Shown in pieces: positions 10,247 to 21,232 of a DNA stretch of 64,000 bases (the first letter of the stretch is position 1; the number at the start of each line of letters is the position of its first letter). The translations under genes were made by a program, and so were the position numbers. The stretch is from Phymatolithon calcareum (Eukaryota; Rhodophyta; Florideophyceae; Hapalidiales): the NCBI GenBank assembly GCA_977006965.1, contig OZ345357.1, positions 806,001 through 870,000 of the forward strand, in the 5' to 3' direction. Under the pieces are notes generated by a model that was given only the letters and a program-made list of their open reading frames with translations, was not told where the DNA came from and made no database searches.

Positions 10247-12075
10247 TGTGGCGCAAGCATTAGTGATGACATGGCATGCGGTTATTGGGTGTAAAACAAA
10301 GGGTTTGTCCCAGAAACCCTGAGACAAAGCCCAGGAAAATCTGTCCCATGCCATGTAACAGTGCTCGCAGAGCTGGAGCTCTTGGACAGTGAATATACTG
10401 TAACCCGCACCGGAGCCTTATGGACAATAATAGTTTTTTTCTTCGATAACGTGATATTATCCTTTTAAGACCTGCAGAAACAATTTTGATTTACCATTTC
10501 ATATTTTAGTCGCCTTCCATACAAAACGGAAGAACATATTATGGGCCCAAATGCTATGCTTACCGTGGGCATGTCACATGTGCCCAGAACACAGTCTTGT
10601 GTTTAGATTCATTGTCGGGTGAATATTTAGCGTCGATCTTGTTTGCATGGACAAAGTGCGTCTAGCTTGCAGATTCTACTTCTCGACTTCACACGGGAAT
10701 ACAATAGAAATAGAATATGCCGTGTATTGGAGAACCTCTAGAATCAGATTGCGCATGGAATGGAATACCACTGCATACGAGCAACAAATTCACTGGTTCA
10801 GACAGGAGGCTCACAAGGATGCAATTCTGTATGAACACACCGAAGTCACAACACGTTGCCTTGTCTCGACATCCTTCTTCTTGTTGACTAAAGCTGAAAG
10901 GAGTATGAAATCAAAAATTCATCCGTTTGTCAACGACTAACGCTCGGGATCGAGATCTTTGTGTACGGCATACACAGTCCAGGTGACGCTCTTGCCAACG
11001 GCATTGCTTCTCACATATCTGACAAAGCTTGCGTGTCCGCCACTAATATGGCGAGACTCCAAGCAAAGTACTCCAGGTCCGATGATCACACGACCTATAC
11101 CCAGCATCATGCTGGTCCTCATTTAGAAACTTGCACGTTTACATCATGATGATCATCGCTGGCACGAGAGTGTCGTTAGAGCCATGATGGCTCTAACGAC
11201 ACTTTCGTGCCAGCGATAGGCTTTCGCAGTGCAGTAATCGAAATAGCAATACAGTATTTCGATTATTTGCGGGCATTTGGACCATAAAAGTTCTCATGCC
11301 AGCAATTAAAATTCATTGCACAACGGCAATAGCATCTGATTTATTTCTGTGTCGTACAATGCTGATCTACAACGTTTGAGAACACTGTAAGTTAGAATGT
11401 CTACTGGACCTTGCTTGGGCTATTTTTGAAAAAATTTGAAACCGTCTGGAACGAGCCAAGGCGACAGGAGCTGCTGAGGGCAGCAAAAAGTGCTGCCAAG
11501 GAATAGACGTCTACGCTCCTCAGAGTTTGAATCGTGCATTTTGCGATGTTGTATACTAGCTATACAGCTGCACTGTATGCAATGGATGTGCTGGAGCTTA
11601 CACAACATACAGTGCTGTACCGTACAGTACTCAGTACACTCGTTCATGTTTCTGTCCAATAGAATTCAAAATCCACCGTCGTACAGCAATGAAAGGGCCA
11701 ATGAGCTTAGTGCTTCTATTTTCACGGACCACTTTCTCCCACGGAGCTGATTTTGCATACTCAGTATGATCTCGAGAAAATGTGCATTGTCATAATCATA
11801 TCCCCGCCGCGGCATATTTTTTTTTCTTTTTACCTCCACATCATCAGTTGGATTGATGTACTCATAGCGTATGACCACGGCGGTGCACAACTTTGTCGCT
11901 TTTTCGTCGATTGAGTTGGACGGGAGCACCTTCACTAAAACTCTTTTCTCTTCGTGAGAGCACTCTCCACGGCCGAGCCTGCTGCGCGCAGTCTGGCACA
12001 TTCTCCGCATCGACTCATCCGCAGCAACAGAACCCCACATGCCTCGGTGGTGACCGCAGATCCAACAGGTGTGCT
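10247..12075. other. Intergenic interval with hairpins
   Basis: No convincing gene. A 97-codon ORF (10647-10940) has no recognisable domain. Just after the PsuG-PfkB stop, a nested inverted repeat (outer 10-bp arms 10269-10278 and 10347-10356, inner arms near 10301-10328) could form a 3'-end stem. A much stronger hairpin lies at 11155-11217. Confidence 0.45.
11155..11217. repeat. Near-perfect snap-back hairpin, 31-bp arms, 1-nt centre
   Basis: The arms 11155-11185 and 11187-11217 are reverse complements with a single mismatch, separated by one G at 11186. It lies in intergenic DNA between two plus-strand genes. It could be a foldback/MITE remnant or a hairpin RNA precursor; nothing in the sequence decides which. 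Confidence 0.85.
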
Positions 12076-14115
12076 ATGTGCGCAGCAGAGGCTCTACCAC
12101 CAAACGTGAGCGCCGATTTTCGTCCACTTGCTGAAAAGCCGTCATCGCGTCGTTCCCGTGCTCTGCTCGACCTCCTTCGTCAGCTTGGTCTTCGTATTTC
12201 CAAACTCCTCGGTGCAAAAGCAGCCTCCCGATTTCGCGGATTGCGCCAGTATCTTCCGCAAAATGGCCGTCGAAAAAACCTGCTGCTTGTGTCGACCGGC
12301 GTTTTCGTCCCCCTGCTTCTCACCCTGTTCACTGCATTCGCGATCCGACATGCATCGCCCGGTATTGCATCCCTGGCATCTGAACGGCAAAGCGATAGAA
12401 AGCTCGACTTGGGACTTCGAAACGATTTTGACAGCTCGTTGTTTCTCGAGACAAGTCTGCAAAGCACAGCTTCAAGTGGCGCTATGATGGATGCTTTGCA
12501 GCGAAATTTTTACATCCCGCGAACTTTGTCCAATATACTTCCGGATTCAACCAAGTATGAACTTTTGACCCGCCTTCAAATGGGGAAAAATGAAGTGCCC
12601 ATGCATTTACTCGTCCTGCACGTCGTCGGCACTAATTCCACCGGTCGTCTCGCTGCTATAGCATCCTCCCTTTCGTACGCCAGTCTCATGAACCGAATAC
12701 TCATCGTGTTATGGGACACCGGGCGTGGCGGCGATGGTGTGACTAGTGTGCCGCCGCTGAGCATCCGCAAACCGATGGAAAAGAACGACGTGTTTTTCGT
12801 CACAGTGCACGAGCTAGCGCTAATCGTCAATCCGCAGGAGTATACGCATTTGCATGTCAACTACTGGTCGGATCGCGTTCCGCTTGTGCATTACTTCGAT
12901 AATGTTGCGGCGATGAGGGAGAGGCATATCTTTATTCGTGCGTCCAATGCACTTACGGGCAAGTACATCAAGCAAACGTCTGGTATCGAGCGTTTGTCTG
13001 CTCTTTTTGTTCCCAGCTCGACACTGTTCCAATCATTTTCGGAATATGTTACACCATGGACTTTTCCACATCTTTCTGCAGCTGAAGTTTCGGATGAATT
13101 ACATCGATCGTACTCTGTACCGCGCGTTTTTCTTGCCGGCATGACCGATACGAATCAGCGTCGATTGTTACATAATTTGGACAAGTCGACTTCGAAACGT
13201 ATCTTCTTTCTGCACGCACAGTTCGGACTCGGAAATCGACTTCGAGCTTTGGGTTCCGCCATGGCTGTTGCAAAGGTCACTGGCCGAGTGCTCGTGCTCA
13301 TCTGGGTGCCTGATATCCACTTGAATTGCGAATTTAACGACCTTTTCATAAACGACCTCGTCGTCATGTCCAAGTTTTCAATGGAGTGGCCGCCGTCAGC
13401 AATGCACTCCAATGACCGCGCATTGACGACAATTGATTTTTACAACTTCATGCGACACGAGGGAAACAAGCAGGTACACAATCCGCTTACGGTGAACGTG
13501 AACCCGCGAAGCGGTCGGCACGTGTATGCCAAGACGGCGTACGTTGTGAAATCGCAGTACACGCCGCGCATAATATCGTACACTTCTGCGTATTGGAACA
13601 CCATGCGTGAAACACTCGTCCCCGCGGCAGACATTATGGAAATTGCAGAGCATCCCGACTTGAAAAACATCCAATTCATGCTCGGCGTGCATATACGATC
13701 ACGGAGAATCGAAAACGATATCAAGGGTGTGGGCCAAGAGTTTTACGGAAAAGGGTCCATTACTACTGACTATTGGAGAAACCGCACAAGTTACAAGACG
13801 TTTGCGGACAAAATTAGCCGTCTCAGTTCGCAGTATCGTTATTTCGTTGCCGCAGATACTCCGGAAGCTGTTCGAATGTTGCGGGAAAGATTCGGTTCAC
13901 ATCGTATCTACAGCATTTCGCGCGAGGCGGATTGCGTCACGCGCAGCGTCGAGTGCGCAAAGCTTGCGCTTGCAGATATTCTCCTTCTGTCGCGTACGCG
14001 AGTGCTGCTCGGGAGCCATTGGAGCTCGTTCAGTGAGGGCGCGGTGCGTATGTCGGGCAGGATCAAAGTGCATTTTGCCGGGTTGCATTTTGGAAGGCAA
14101 AGTCAAGTGAGATGA
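12076..14115 (+). CDS. Fucosyltransferase-like type II membrane protein, 679 aa
   Basis: The open frame runs upstream to a TTG at 11893, but the first in-frame ATG is 12076 (MCAAEALPP). A basic cytoplasmic N-tail (RRSRALL, NGRRKN) precedes one transmembrane segment at ~68-90, giving Golgi-type II topology. The catalytic half begins ~383 with FGLGNRLRALGSAMAVA, the nucleotide-sugar-binding signature of NodZ/FUT8/O-fucosyltransferase-type enzymes. It continues with VHIRSRRI (~537) and LLLSRTRVLLGSHWSSFSE (~645). A weaker copy of the first motif block sits at ~180 (HVVGTNSTGRLAAIASSLSYA), so the lumenal part may be a degenerate tandem duplication. The likely role is transfer of fucose or a related sugar to glycoprotein or glycan in the Golgi. 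The exact acceptor is unknown. Confidence 0.7.
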   Translation: MCAAEALPPNVSADFRPLAEKPSSRRSRALLDLLRQLGLRISKLLGAKAASRFRGLRQYLPQNGRRKNLLLVSTGVFVPLLLTLFTAFAIRHASPGIASLASERQSDRKLDLGLRNDFDSSLFLETSLQSTASSGAMMDALQRNFYIPRTLSNILPDSTKYELLTRLQMGKNEVPMHLLVLHVVGTNSTGRLAAIASSLSYASLMNRILIVLWDTGRGGDGVTSVPPLSIRKPMEKNDVFFVTVHELALIVNPQEYTHLHVNYWSDRVPLVHYFDNVAAMRERHIFIRASNALTGKYIKQTSGIERLSALFVPSSTLFQSFSEYVTPWTFPHLSAAEVSDELHRSYSVPRVFLAGMTDTNQRRLLHNLDKSTSKRIFFLHAQFGLGNRLRALGSAMAVAKVTGRVLVLIWVPDIHLNCEFNDLFINDLVVMSKFSMEWPPSAMHSNDRALTTIDFYNFMRHEGNKQVHNPLTVNVNPRSGRHVYAKTAYVVKSQYTPRIISYTSAYWNTMRETLVPAADIMEIAEHPDLKNIQFMLGVHIRSRRIENDIKGVGQEFYGKGSITTDYWRNRTSYKTFADKISRLSSQYRYFVAADTPEAVRMLRERFGSHRIYSISREADCVTRSVECAKLALADILLLSRTRVLLGSHWSSFSEGAVRMSGRIKVHFAGLHFGRQSQVR

Positions 14116-15809
14116 GACAAGAAAACGGTATTGACCTAAGGTTAATGGTGCCGCAAACCGCCGGGATATGGAATATCTGCTTTACGGGGAACGCTAAGGG
14201 GAGTAAACGCCTTTGGTGGAAACTGGTGGTGAAATCATTGCACTCCTTGCTTTTGATTTTCTAGAGGTTTAATGCATGGCGGTTTTTATGGATGCTGCTC
14301 AGCTCCTGTTTATAGCTCGGCTTTTGAAAGGGCGGTATCAAGAATGGGCGAACGTTTTTTCCTAGCAGCAGCCATTTTCGACTGATGCGAAACACTGGAT
14401 TAGACCTTGCTGTTATGTATGTATGGTGTGTAGGCAGACACACCTCTTTTGAAGACTAGTTAGCGGGGGCCAGTATATACCCTGCTCAGTATTTAGAATT
14501 TGTAAAAAAGCAATCCCCAGATTGAGAGCCGTGGAAGCGAAGTGTAATTCTTTTAGGGTGTGTGGATCAATAGCGCTTTTCCGCGCTAGCAGTAATGAAC
14601 CAAACGGAATGAAGTCGACAAACCAGTTTTCGGTTGCGTGTGATCGAACGACCGCGGCGAAAGCACGAGGATCCTTTGGGAATACAAAGGCTATTCCTAT
14701 TTTCTTTCTTTCTTTATTGCGGGGTTTCGAAGTTGTCCTCGAACTCCACATCCTTACGTCTACAGTAGACTTTAACAGATACGAGTAGTACTTGATGTCA
14801 CAACAACTCTCAAAGCTGCACAAAGTGCAGACCTTCGGGGAGCTTAACATCCATATCTTTACGCGGCCAATCTTCATCTGCTGTACTTTAAAGGGGTGCC
14901 CTGGTTTGGAAACCATTTAGGATGCTCACGGTGGCTGGTCATTCCGCCACCTTCTTTCATCTCCTTCTGTCCTCTCTCCCAGCTTCCTTGAGCATTGCGG
15001 GACACCACTCAGGGCGGAATCCATGTACTACCAAACTACCAGAAGGTGATAGTCTTCTCCCATGAGGAGGCCGGAGCACAGCCCTTGCCATTACAAAGAA
15101 CCCTGCAAGGAAGCGGGGAAAAATTCCTGACTAAGCTCTTGGCTCCTTCCTGTGTACTCGCCTCGTGAAAGAGCATGCGTTTCGCCCCAACTCCAGAAGG
15201 AAAGGCTCAAGCTATCATGCGGTAGTTCCTGTGCCAGCGCTGCCACGGACATTGCAGACACCGCTGTCGCGAATATAGAAATCGGTGTCCCAATTCCTCC
15301 ATGTTGAAGTCGTACGTGAGGCAGATCTGGATACCTTCATAATCGCTGTTCAAACGAGTCGCTTTACTGTGTTTCGTACTACAGCAAGCACGTTGTGTGG
15401 TCCTTGAATCATGCATTTCAATTCCTCGTCTCTACCCCCATATTCCGGTGTTTTGGCCACTTGTTGGAAACGTTATGGCCGGTGAAAGAACACTGAGCTT
15501 GAATACTTGTGCCACAGAGAGCCAAATCTGAATTTCTGTTTCGGATGTGGTCCGAAGTTTCCTTAGCTTTCTGGAGTAGTCATATCGGAAAAAGATGGAC
15601 CGGCCGTACTCGTAGCTCGTCTGAACGTCATTTTAACAGATCTGCACGTAACGCACGTGCGCCCTGTCGCCTAATACTGTGAGCTTGTTGATCATGAGCT
15701 TTAAATGTGTCAGATTTGACAATGAGATCTTGCCGATGAGCATGAACATATGTTCCCATCCTTCCACACGGATTTCCTACAATTGGCCCCAGTTTGTACC
15801 CCAAGAAAC
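14116..15809. other. Interval with one unassigned minus-strand ORF
   Basis: The only notable item is a minus-strand ORF with a true ATG (14416-14916, about 167 codons, MVSKPGHPF to CLHTIHT). It contains plausible coding text (GIAFVFPKDPRAF, NWFVDFIPFGSLL) but no domain I recognise. It may be an exon of an unresolved gene or a remnant. The rest shows nothing I can name. Confidence 0.35.
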
Positions 15810-16911
15810 TCACGTCCCCCATGGTGAATATGCATAGAGAAGACTTGGGACGCCAAAAAACTTCCCCATTCGGATTATCGCGCGGCCACAGTCGAAAGAT
15901 CTCGCGCGGCACGTGAGACGAAAAGACGTTCCCCTCGAGATCTCTTTTTTTGAATTGAGAGGCAGTTCTTCTGCTTTTCTGAGTGATTCCCTTTTTTCTG
16001 TACAGAGCTTTTGGGTTTCCGACTTCATTGAGTCCTCGTGGTTCCTTAGTAGTGCTGACCCAATCGTTTGCTGCTGTGTCGGTAATGATATGAATAATAA
16101 TATCAATTCTCTCTATTGAGGATCCGAAAAGCATTGACGAAAGGTACCTTCTTGTACTCAGGAAAATTGCTGAACTTGCTGTTGGACAATCGAATGGTAC
16201 TCGTCAGTTCCACCTCTTTCCCCGCGTTACCGGCTTTTAGCATTGCAGATTCATCTTCCGTTGTACAGTTTAGGGCATCCCTGAATTGTTGTCCTTAAGA
16301 GATCGCTTCGCATGCATGAAACCTCTTCTTCCAGCGCTTTAGAAGCTTGAGCATGAGTAAATTTCTGTGTTGTGTTCTCTCAAACACCATGCAAAGGAGT
16401 TTTAGTAGTTCTATGCGGCCCTGTGCGATAGAGCCAAAGAATTTGTGTACGATTGCGTCTGCCATCTCACCGTCCATGGCGATAGGTGCATTGCCTGTTC
16501 CACCTGGCTTTACCAGTGCTTTGTACATCCGGATTCCAGTCAGTTAGTTCTGGTTCGGACTGAGCACACCCAGAGGCTTCAGTTGGAATACCGCGGCACG
16601 CACGTTGGGAAATCTCGCATGCATCTTGGAGAATGCTGTGGTGTTTTAGGACAGAAGTACGTCATTTCTATCCTTAGGTCACAGGCACACTTGCTAAGTT
16701 GAAGGTATAGTCTCTTGTCTATCCTTACAGAGTGAGCTGTATCGCTTGATCGAACAGCAGGCTCGACTTCAAGATTCCCCTGTTGCGCAAGCTCATCACT
16801 GGCCTCGTTTTTCGGAGCATCGCAGTGCCGCTGATTCGATGTGCGTTCTGTGTTCACCTCGTGTGGCGTGATTTCTTCCATAAGATCCCATAGTATCCGC
16901 GCCATTTCCAT
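15810..16911 (-). CDS. Hypothetical four-exon gene, 254 aa model
   Basis: I do not recognise the product. The model rests on splice signals that keep one frame. Exon 1 is 16911-16729 (MEMARILWDLMEE), with a strong GTAAGG donor. Exon 2 is 16507-16323 (GTGNAPIAMDGEMADAIVH, then a basic LLKLLKRWKKR). Exon 3 is 16280-16148 (ALNCTTEDESAMLKAGNAG). Exon 4 is 16073-15810, ending YAYSPWGT. Introns are 221, 42 and 74 nt, all GT-AG. Without splicing, exons 2 and 3 share a frame broken by one TAA, which falls inside the 42-nt intron. The first acceptor (AAG) is weak, and an alternative downstream frame in exon 4 (to 15628) also looks coding. The protein is charged and soluble-looking. Confidence 0.35.
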
Positions 16912-17462
16912 CTATCCGAACATCCACTGCTTCCTGTTGAGCGCACTTACGTAGCTTCAGGGGTTTCAATGAATGAAGGGATGATGCTTCTGCACGACAT
17001 GGGAGGATTGAAGACCCGCCTGAAAAGCCTGCATGGTCGCAATTGCCTAATCATCAATGACGAGCCAGCAGCGTTGGCGGTAAGTGCTGAGTCTATGATA
17101 GCTTCCTCGCCGTGAGACACTAAAATACGTGATCCACCGACCACTCCAGCATTATTCGTTTTGCTTCACGAAAGAGTTCCTCCAGTCAAGCTGATTGTTG
17201 TTCCATTTGTTGACAGCACCGGTGCTTGAGGAGGCGCGGCATGAGTTTTTCAATCAGCTTCCACGATCCTCGGCCTGTTTTACTGACACTTTCCTACAGT
17301 GCACTAGTGCGACGAACTCGAGATCCCATTCAATACGTGGATCGCTCGTCTTCAGCGTTGCACACGGCCGGACGACCATGGATTTAGATGCCGCGACTGT
17401 CTTCACCGTTCGAAGTTTCGACGGAAAATCACCTTGCCGCTTTTTTTCAACGGCAGCCAAAC
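16912..17462. other. Intergenic interval, 551 bp
   Basis: Nothing recognisable. It separates the putative minus-strand four-exon gene from the secreted Cys-rich ORF and could hold both promoters. Confidence 0.3.
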
Positions 17463-17888
17463 ATGAGCATATCTTCTCGACCTCTATGCTCGTGCGTTTT
17501 GCTCTACACTCTGGTTTCCGTCGCCTCCGCCGCCGCACTGTCCCCTGACTCCAATGCTGTCATGAAGAAGAGTCTTTACCAAGCTCAACTTTGCTCCTGT
17601 TTTTGGAGTAAGGCGCACTGTCCTCCTCTCGAGGATTCATCTCTTACATTGACACATCGTGTGCAAAGCCGCTATCATTGCAATGATATTCAACCGGAAC
17701 CGTGGCAAGATCACAATTGCTGGTTTTGTGTTCGTGAAGGAACGCAGTGCCCTTCGGAGTGCAATTTTCACTGTAAACCTTTTGACTTCGAATGCTCCAT
17801 TGTCTTTTTGAACAAGCACTTTGGGAAGAAAAAGCTTCTTTTGAATAGAAGTAGCATAGCACGTAAATCGATTGATACAGCTCCGTGA
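17463..17888 (+). CDS. Small secreted cysteine-rich protein, 141 aa
   Basis: The frame opens at an ATG at 17388, but the ATG at 17463 gives a textbook signal peptide: a polar start (MSISSRPLC), a hydrophobic core (SCVLLYTLVSVASA) and cleavage expected near AAALS. The mature ~115 residues hold ten cysteines (CSCFWSKAHC, YHC, CWFC, QCPSECNFHC, FEC), an even number as in disulfide-knotted extracellular proteins. I recognise no family. The tail is basic (FGKKKLLL). It could be a cell-wall, defence or signalling peptide; no function is assigned. Confidence 0.5.
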   Translation: MSISSRPLCSCVLLYTLVSVASAAALSPDSNAVMKKSLYQAQLCSCFWSKAHCPPLEDSSLTLTHRVQSRYHCNDIQPEPWQDHNCWFCVREGTQCPSECNFHCKPFDFECSIVFLNKHFGKKKLLLNRSSIARKSIDTAP

Positions 17889-18507
17889 GATCTGTAGCTT
17901 TCTGCAGGTCCTGTCGCTAATGTAAAGAACGTTTGACGTCTACTTCCTGTTTAGTCTATTGAGAGGTGAGCGAACGTGACATACCAATCTTGAAGTAGGT
18001 TTGATCGCTGCTATTGCCATCTTTCTCTTTCGAATCTAATCATTTCCTATTCCTCAGGGGCAGTGTTCCTTTTTATGTCACTTCTATTGACGTTCACAAT
18101 TTTCGTTATTGTTGCACAGAGTGTTTGTAAAAACGTTTTTCAAGAGCTTAGAATCTCTCTGCTGCAACTTGGCCCTGATTTTCAGTTTCACGGCTATCAG
18201 CGGATGTAGAATATTAGCAAATTTGGTAGACATGTCAAGCCGATTCAGCAAAAATTGCTGACCCAACTTTTGAGGCCCGCTTCATTTTCCCCGCTTGCAC
18301 ATTTCGCGCCCATTTTGCGGTCCTGTTTGAATGAGCCCATAGGACCAGATTTACCTTCACTAGCCAACCATATCATTTATCATGTTCAGACTTCAGACCC
18401 TATTGGTCCTAGATCTAATGATCAGACCAATCTCGCCTAGTCGGATTCACGCCTCGCCCTCGTTCGAGCGCTGCAATCCACTTGAATGCGTTCTCGTACG
18501 TTAATGC
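17889..18507. other. Intergenic interval, 619 bp
   Basis: No gene seen. It presumably contains the 3' end of the secreted-protein gene and the promoter of the dioxygenase gene. Confidence 0.4.
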
Positions 18508-19725
18508 ATGATGGTCATTGACTCTATGGCAAAAAGTATCCCCCTGGTTGACGTCGGTGAGTATGTCACTACCGGCGGTGATGCCCTCGCAAGCAAGGAA
18601 ATTGCACATTCTCTCGAGAACTACGGCGCCGTAATAGTCAGAGACCCCCGCGTGACTGAGGCGGACTCTGAAAAATTCGTCAACATGATGGAGCGATATT
18701 TCTCTCAACCCCGTGAAAAGAAAATGCAAGATGCCCGTCCTGAGTTTTTCTACCAGGTGCGTTACAACCAACCTTGATGCGTTGCTGCATCGCTGCGCAC
18801 AGCACTAACCTGTTTGGACACCTTCTTGAAACCAAATCAGGTAGGCTGCACACCTGACTATAAAGAGCGACCAAGGGACAATTCTGAGTTTTCAGATTCT
18901 CTTGCAGCAGAGAACAAACCGGTGACCGACCCGAAGGCGCGTTTGAAAGATCCGAAGTGGCGCTTTTTTTGGCGAATGGGGGAGCGGCCCGCCGTCACGG
19001 AATTTCCCCAGCTCAACGCGGCACCCGTAATCCCTGCAGATTTCAAAGATGAATGGGCACAAACAATGGACAACTGGGGCTCAAAATTATTGCAGAGTGT
19101 GTACACCGTTGCTGAGTTACTGGCATTGGGACTGGGCCTACCACGCGAAGCTATCACTGAAAAGATGCGGTATGGTGCGCATCTGCTCGCTCCGACGGGG
19201 TCCGACATGTCCAAGTATGGCGGCGAGGTAGGCACCGTTATTGCGGGAGTAAGTTCTTCCTGAATCATTGTTTGAAATGCGATCTAATGGCCATGTCAAT
19301 CTAACTTTCGCGTTTACATGGCGCAGTATCACTACGACATTAGCTCACTTACGATTCATGGCCGCGCTCGGTTTCCTGGACTTTACATCTGGAGAAAAGA
19401 CGGAGTTCGCGTTCCTGTGGTCGTCCCTGAGGGTGCATTGCTCGTGCAATCTGGTGCCCAGTTGGAGTATCTCACCGCTGGCAGGGTAGAGAAGGGCATG
19501 CATGAGGTGGTTGTCTCGAAGGAAACGGCAGAAGCGGCCAAAGCTGCGAGAGAATGCGGTAAGCCTGCTTGGAGGGTAAGCTCTACTCTTTTTGCGCACG
19601 TAGGAAGTGATGAAAGTCTCACGCCGCTACTAGCAAACATGGGCAAGGAAAAGAAATACGCAGATATCAAGGCTGGTGAGCAGGTCGCCTACGAGCTGAG
19701 GGATATCGAATTAGCCGATTTTTGA
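18508..19725 (+). CDS. 2-oxoglutarate/Fe(II)-dependent oxygenase (isopenicillin-N-synthase-like), 351 aa, three exons
   Basis: Exons are 18508-18756, 18841-19248 and 19327-19725. The introns are 84 and 78 nt, both GT-AG and both phase 0. The N-terminal IPLVDVGEY and LENYGAVIVRDP match the start of plant/fungal-type DIOX_N enzymes. In exon 3 the iron ligands HYD (in YHYDISSLTIHGR) and the later His (GMHEVVV) are present. They are followed by an Arg-x-Ser (WRVSS) suited to binding 2-oxoglutarate. So the double-stranded beta-helix looks intact. The substrate is unknown; relatives hydroxylate or desaturate small metabolites. The start could also be the ATG at 18526 (MAKSIPLVD). Confidence 0.85.
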
Positions 19726-20191
19726 CTATGGGAAACATGGGTTCTTTACACAGCTTGTTTTTCGTTCGCACTGACCAGGCAACATCGTATTCCAATCTTC
19801 TAAACTGAGCGTAAAGCACCTGTAGACGGCAAAGAGTGATATGTGATTGGGGAGCATGTCCAGGACGTTCACACGTTTTACGAGACAGACTTATTTTCTA
19901 GATTGCACTGTATGTTATGGAACTACACTGCGCTGCCAAAAAGTTCCTCGAGAAATGTACAATCGTAGAAGCATTATAAAAGCAAACAGGCAACGTTTTG
20001 GAAGGTTAATGCTGTAGCGAACAGATGTTACGATTAATTTGGCAATAAATGAGCACAGCCCGAATTCCGGTTTGATTGCGTACGAGATCACGTGTTACAG
20101 TGCTTTCCTCTTGGTGCAGTACGCGTGCATTCGACTTGTCCGACTTCAGTTAATTTCTCGGTTAGTGATGACAAGTACTCCTACAATACCA
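19726..20191. other. Convergent 3' intergenic interval
   Basis: This is 466 bp between two convergent genes (dioxygenase and SDS22). Nothing is recognised in it. Confidence 0.45.
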
Positions 20192-21232
20192 CTATGCAAC
20201 TTCTTGAACGGTTGCCTTTGCGCGAATATCAGAGACCATAAGGGCGTCAATCTGCTTCAGAGAGGGAAGTATTCGCATAACTTTTGTGTGATACTCAGCA
20301 TCTTTCTCGAGCGGATTTCCTTCCAAATAAACAGTATCCAATTCCGTCGCAACTTTCAACTGATCCAATTCCGCAAAATCTGAGACTTGGTTTCCGTTAA
20401 ACCAAAAGTCGATCAAGTTGACCAGATTCTCCAAATGCTCCAAGTGTTGGATTTTGTTCATGGCGAGGTCCAAAACCTTGAGCTTGCGCAGATTCTGGAT
20501 GCCGTCCATGGACGATAGGCCATTGTGGCTTAAGTAAAGCTCTTCAAGATGCTGCATGTGTTCGATGCCGCTAATTTTCGTTATGCGATTGCTTTGCAGG
20601 CTCAGCTTCTTGAGATTGACTAATGCCTCCAGATTTTCCATTTTTTCCAGCTTGTTGCGCCCGAGCCAAAGACTCTCCAGGTTCGGCAGATGGTCCAGGT
20701 TTTCTATTGTGCGTATTCTGTTGTCCCCAAATTCCAAGAGCTTTAGAGACGGTATGGCAATGACATTGATGGCTTTGATCTTATTCCCAATTAAATAGAG
20801 TTCTTCGAGCACGGGGAAATTCGCAGAAGGAAATTCGAGTACTGATCGCAGTTCGTTGAAGCTAAGGTCAAGCTTTCGTAGAAGCTTGTTCGTCACAAAT
20901 GCATCCTTAGGAATCACTGTGATTTGATTCATGTACAGGTCTACTTCTTCAAGATTGACGAGCGTATGTAATCCTTCGATGGCAGCTATTGCATTTTGGC
21001 GGAGAACCAGCTCCTTGAGATGCACGCAATGTTCGAGATTCTCGATTTTTTTCAGCCTGTTGTTCGTGAGAAACAGGTATTGTAAAGTCGTTGGTAGAGT
21101 GTATTCGTCACCAATGCCTCTGGACCCTTCGCCAGTGCGATCCATAAGAATGCAATCGTCCCCATTGTTCGTCGTGATTACGGTGGACGGCACAGCCGGG
21201 ATTTCCTCAGACCCTGTATTCACCTCCGCCAT
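20192..21232 (-). CDS. SDS22: Protein phosphatase 1 regulatory subunit SDS22 (PPP1R7), 346 aa
   Basis: The frame opens at an ATG at 21325, but the second ATG at 21232 (MAEVNTGSEE) gives a normal acidic N-terminus. From ~50 onward there are about ten to eleven SDS22-type 22-residue leucine-rich repeats (LKKIENLEHCVHLKELVLRQN, NRIRTIENLDHLPNLESLWLG, GIEHMQHLEELYLSHNGL). They end in an LRR-cap (LDTVYLEGNPLEKDAEY, LPSLKQIDA). Order and spacing match SDS22 closely. SDS22 binds the PP1 catalytic subunit in nucleus and cytoplasm and controls its maturation and mitotic activity. The gene is divergent from NOC2, with starts 313 bp apart. Confidence 0.92.
   Translation of the reverse strand: MAEVNTGSEEIPAVPSTVITTNNGDDCILMDRTGEGSRGIGDEYTLPTTLQYLFLTNNRLKKIENLEHCVHLKELVLRQNAIAAIEGLHTLVNLEEVDLYMNQITVIPKDAFVTNKLLRKLDLSFNELRSVLEFPSANFPVLEELYLIGNKIKAINVIAIPSLKLLEFGDNRIRTIENLDHLPNLESLWLGRNKLEKMENLEALVNLKKLSLQSNRITKISGIEHMQHLEELYLSHNGLSSMDGIQNLRKLKVLDLAMNKIQHLEHLENLVNLIDFWFNGNQVSDFAELDQLKVATELDTVYLEGNPLEKDAEYHTKVMRILPSLKQIDALMVSDIRAKATVQEVA

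Noticed and set aside
11893-12075. N-terminal 61-codon extension of the fucosyltransferase-like gene
   Set aside because: It begins at a TTG, has no ATG before 12076, and adds Cys/Ser-rich text ahead of a normal type II N-terminus.
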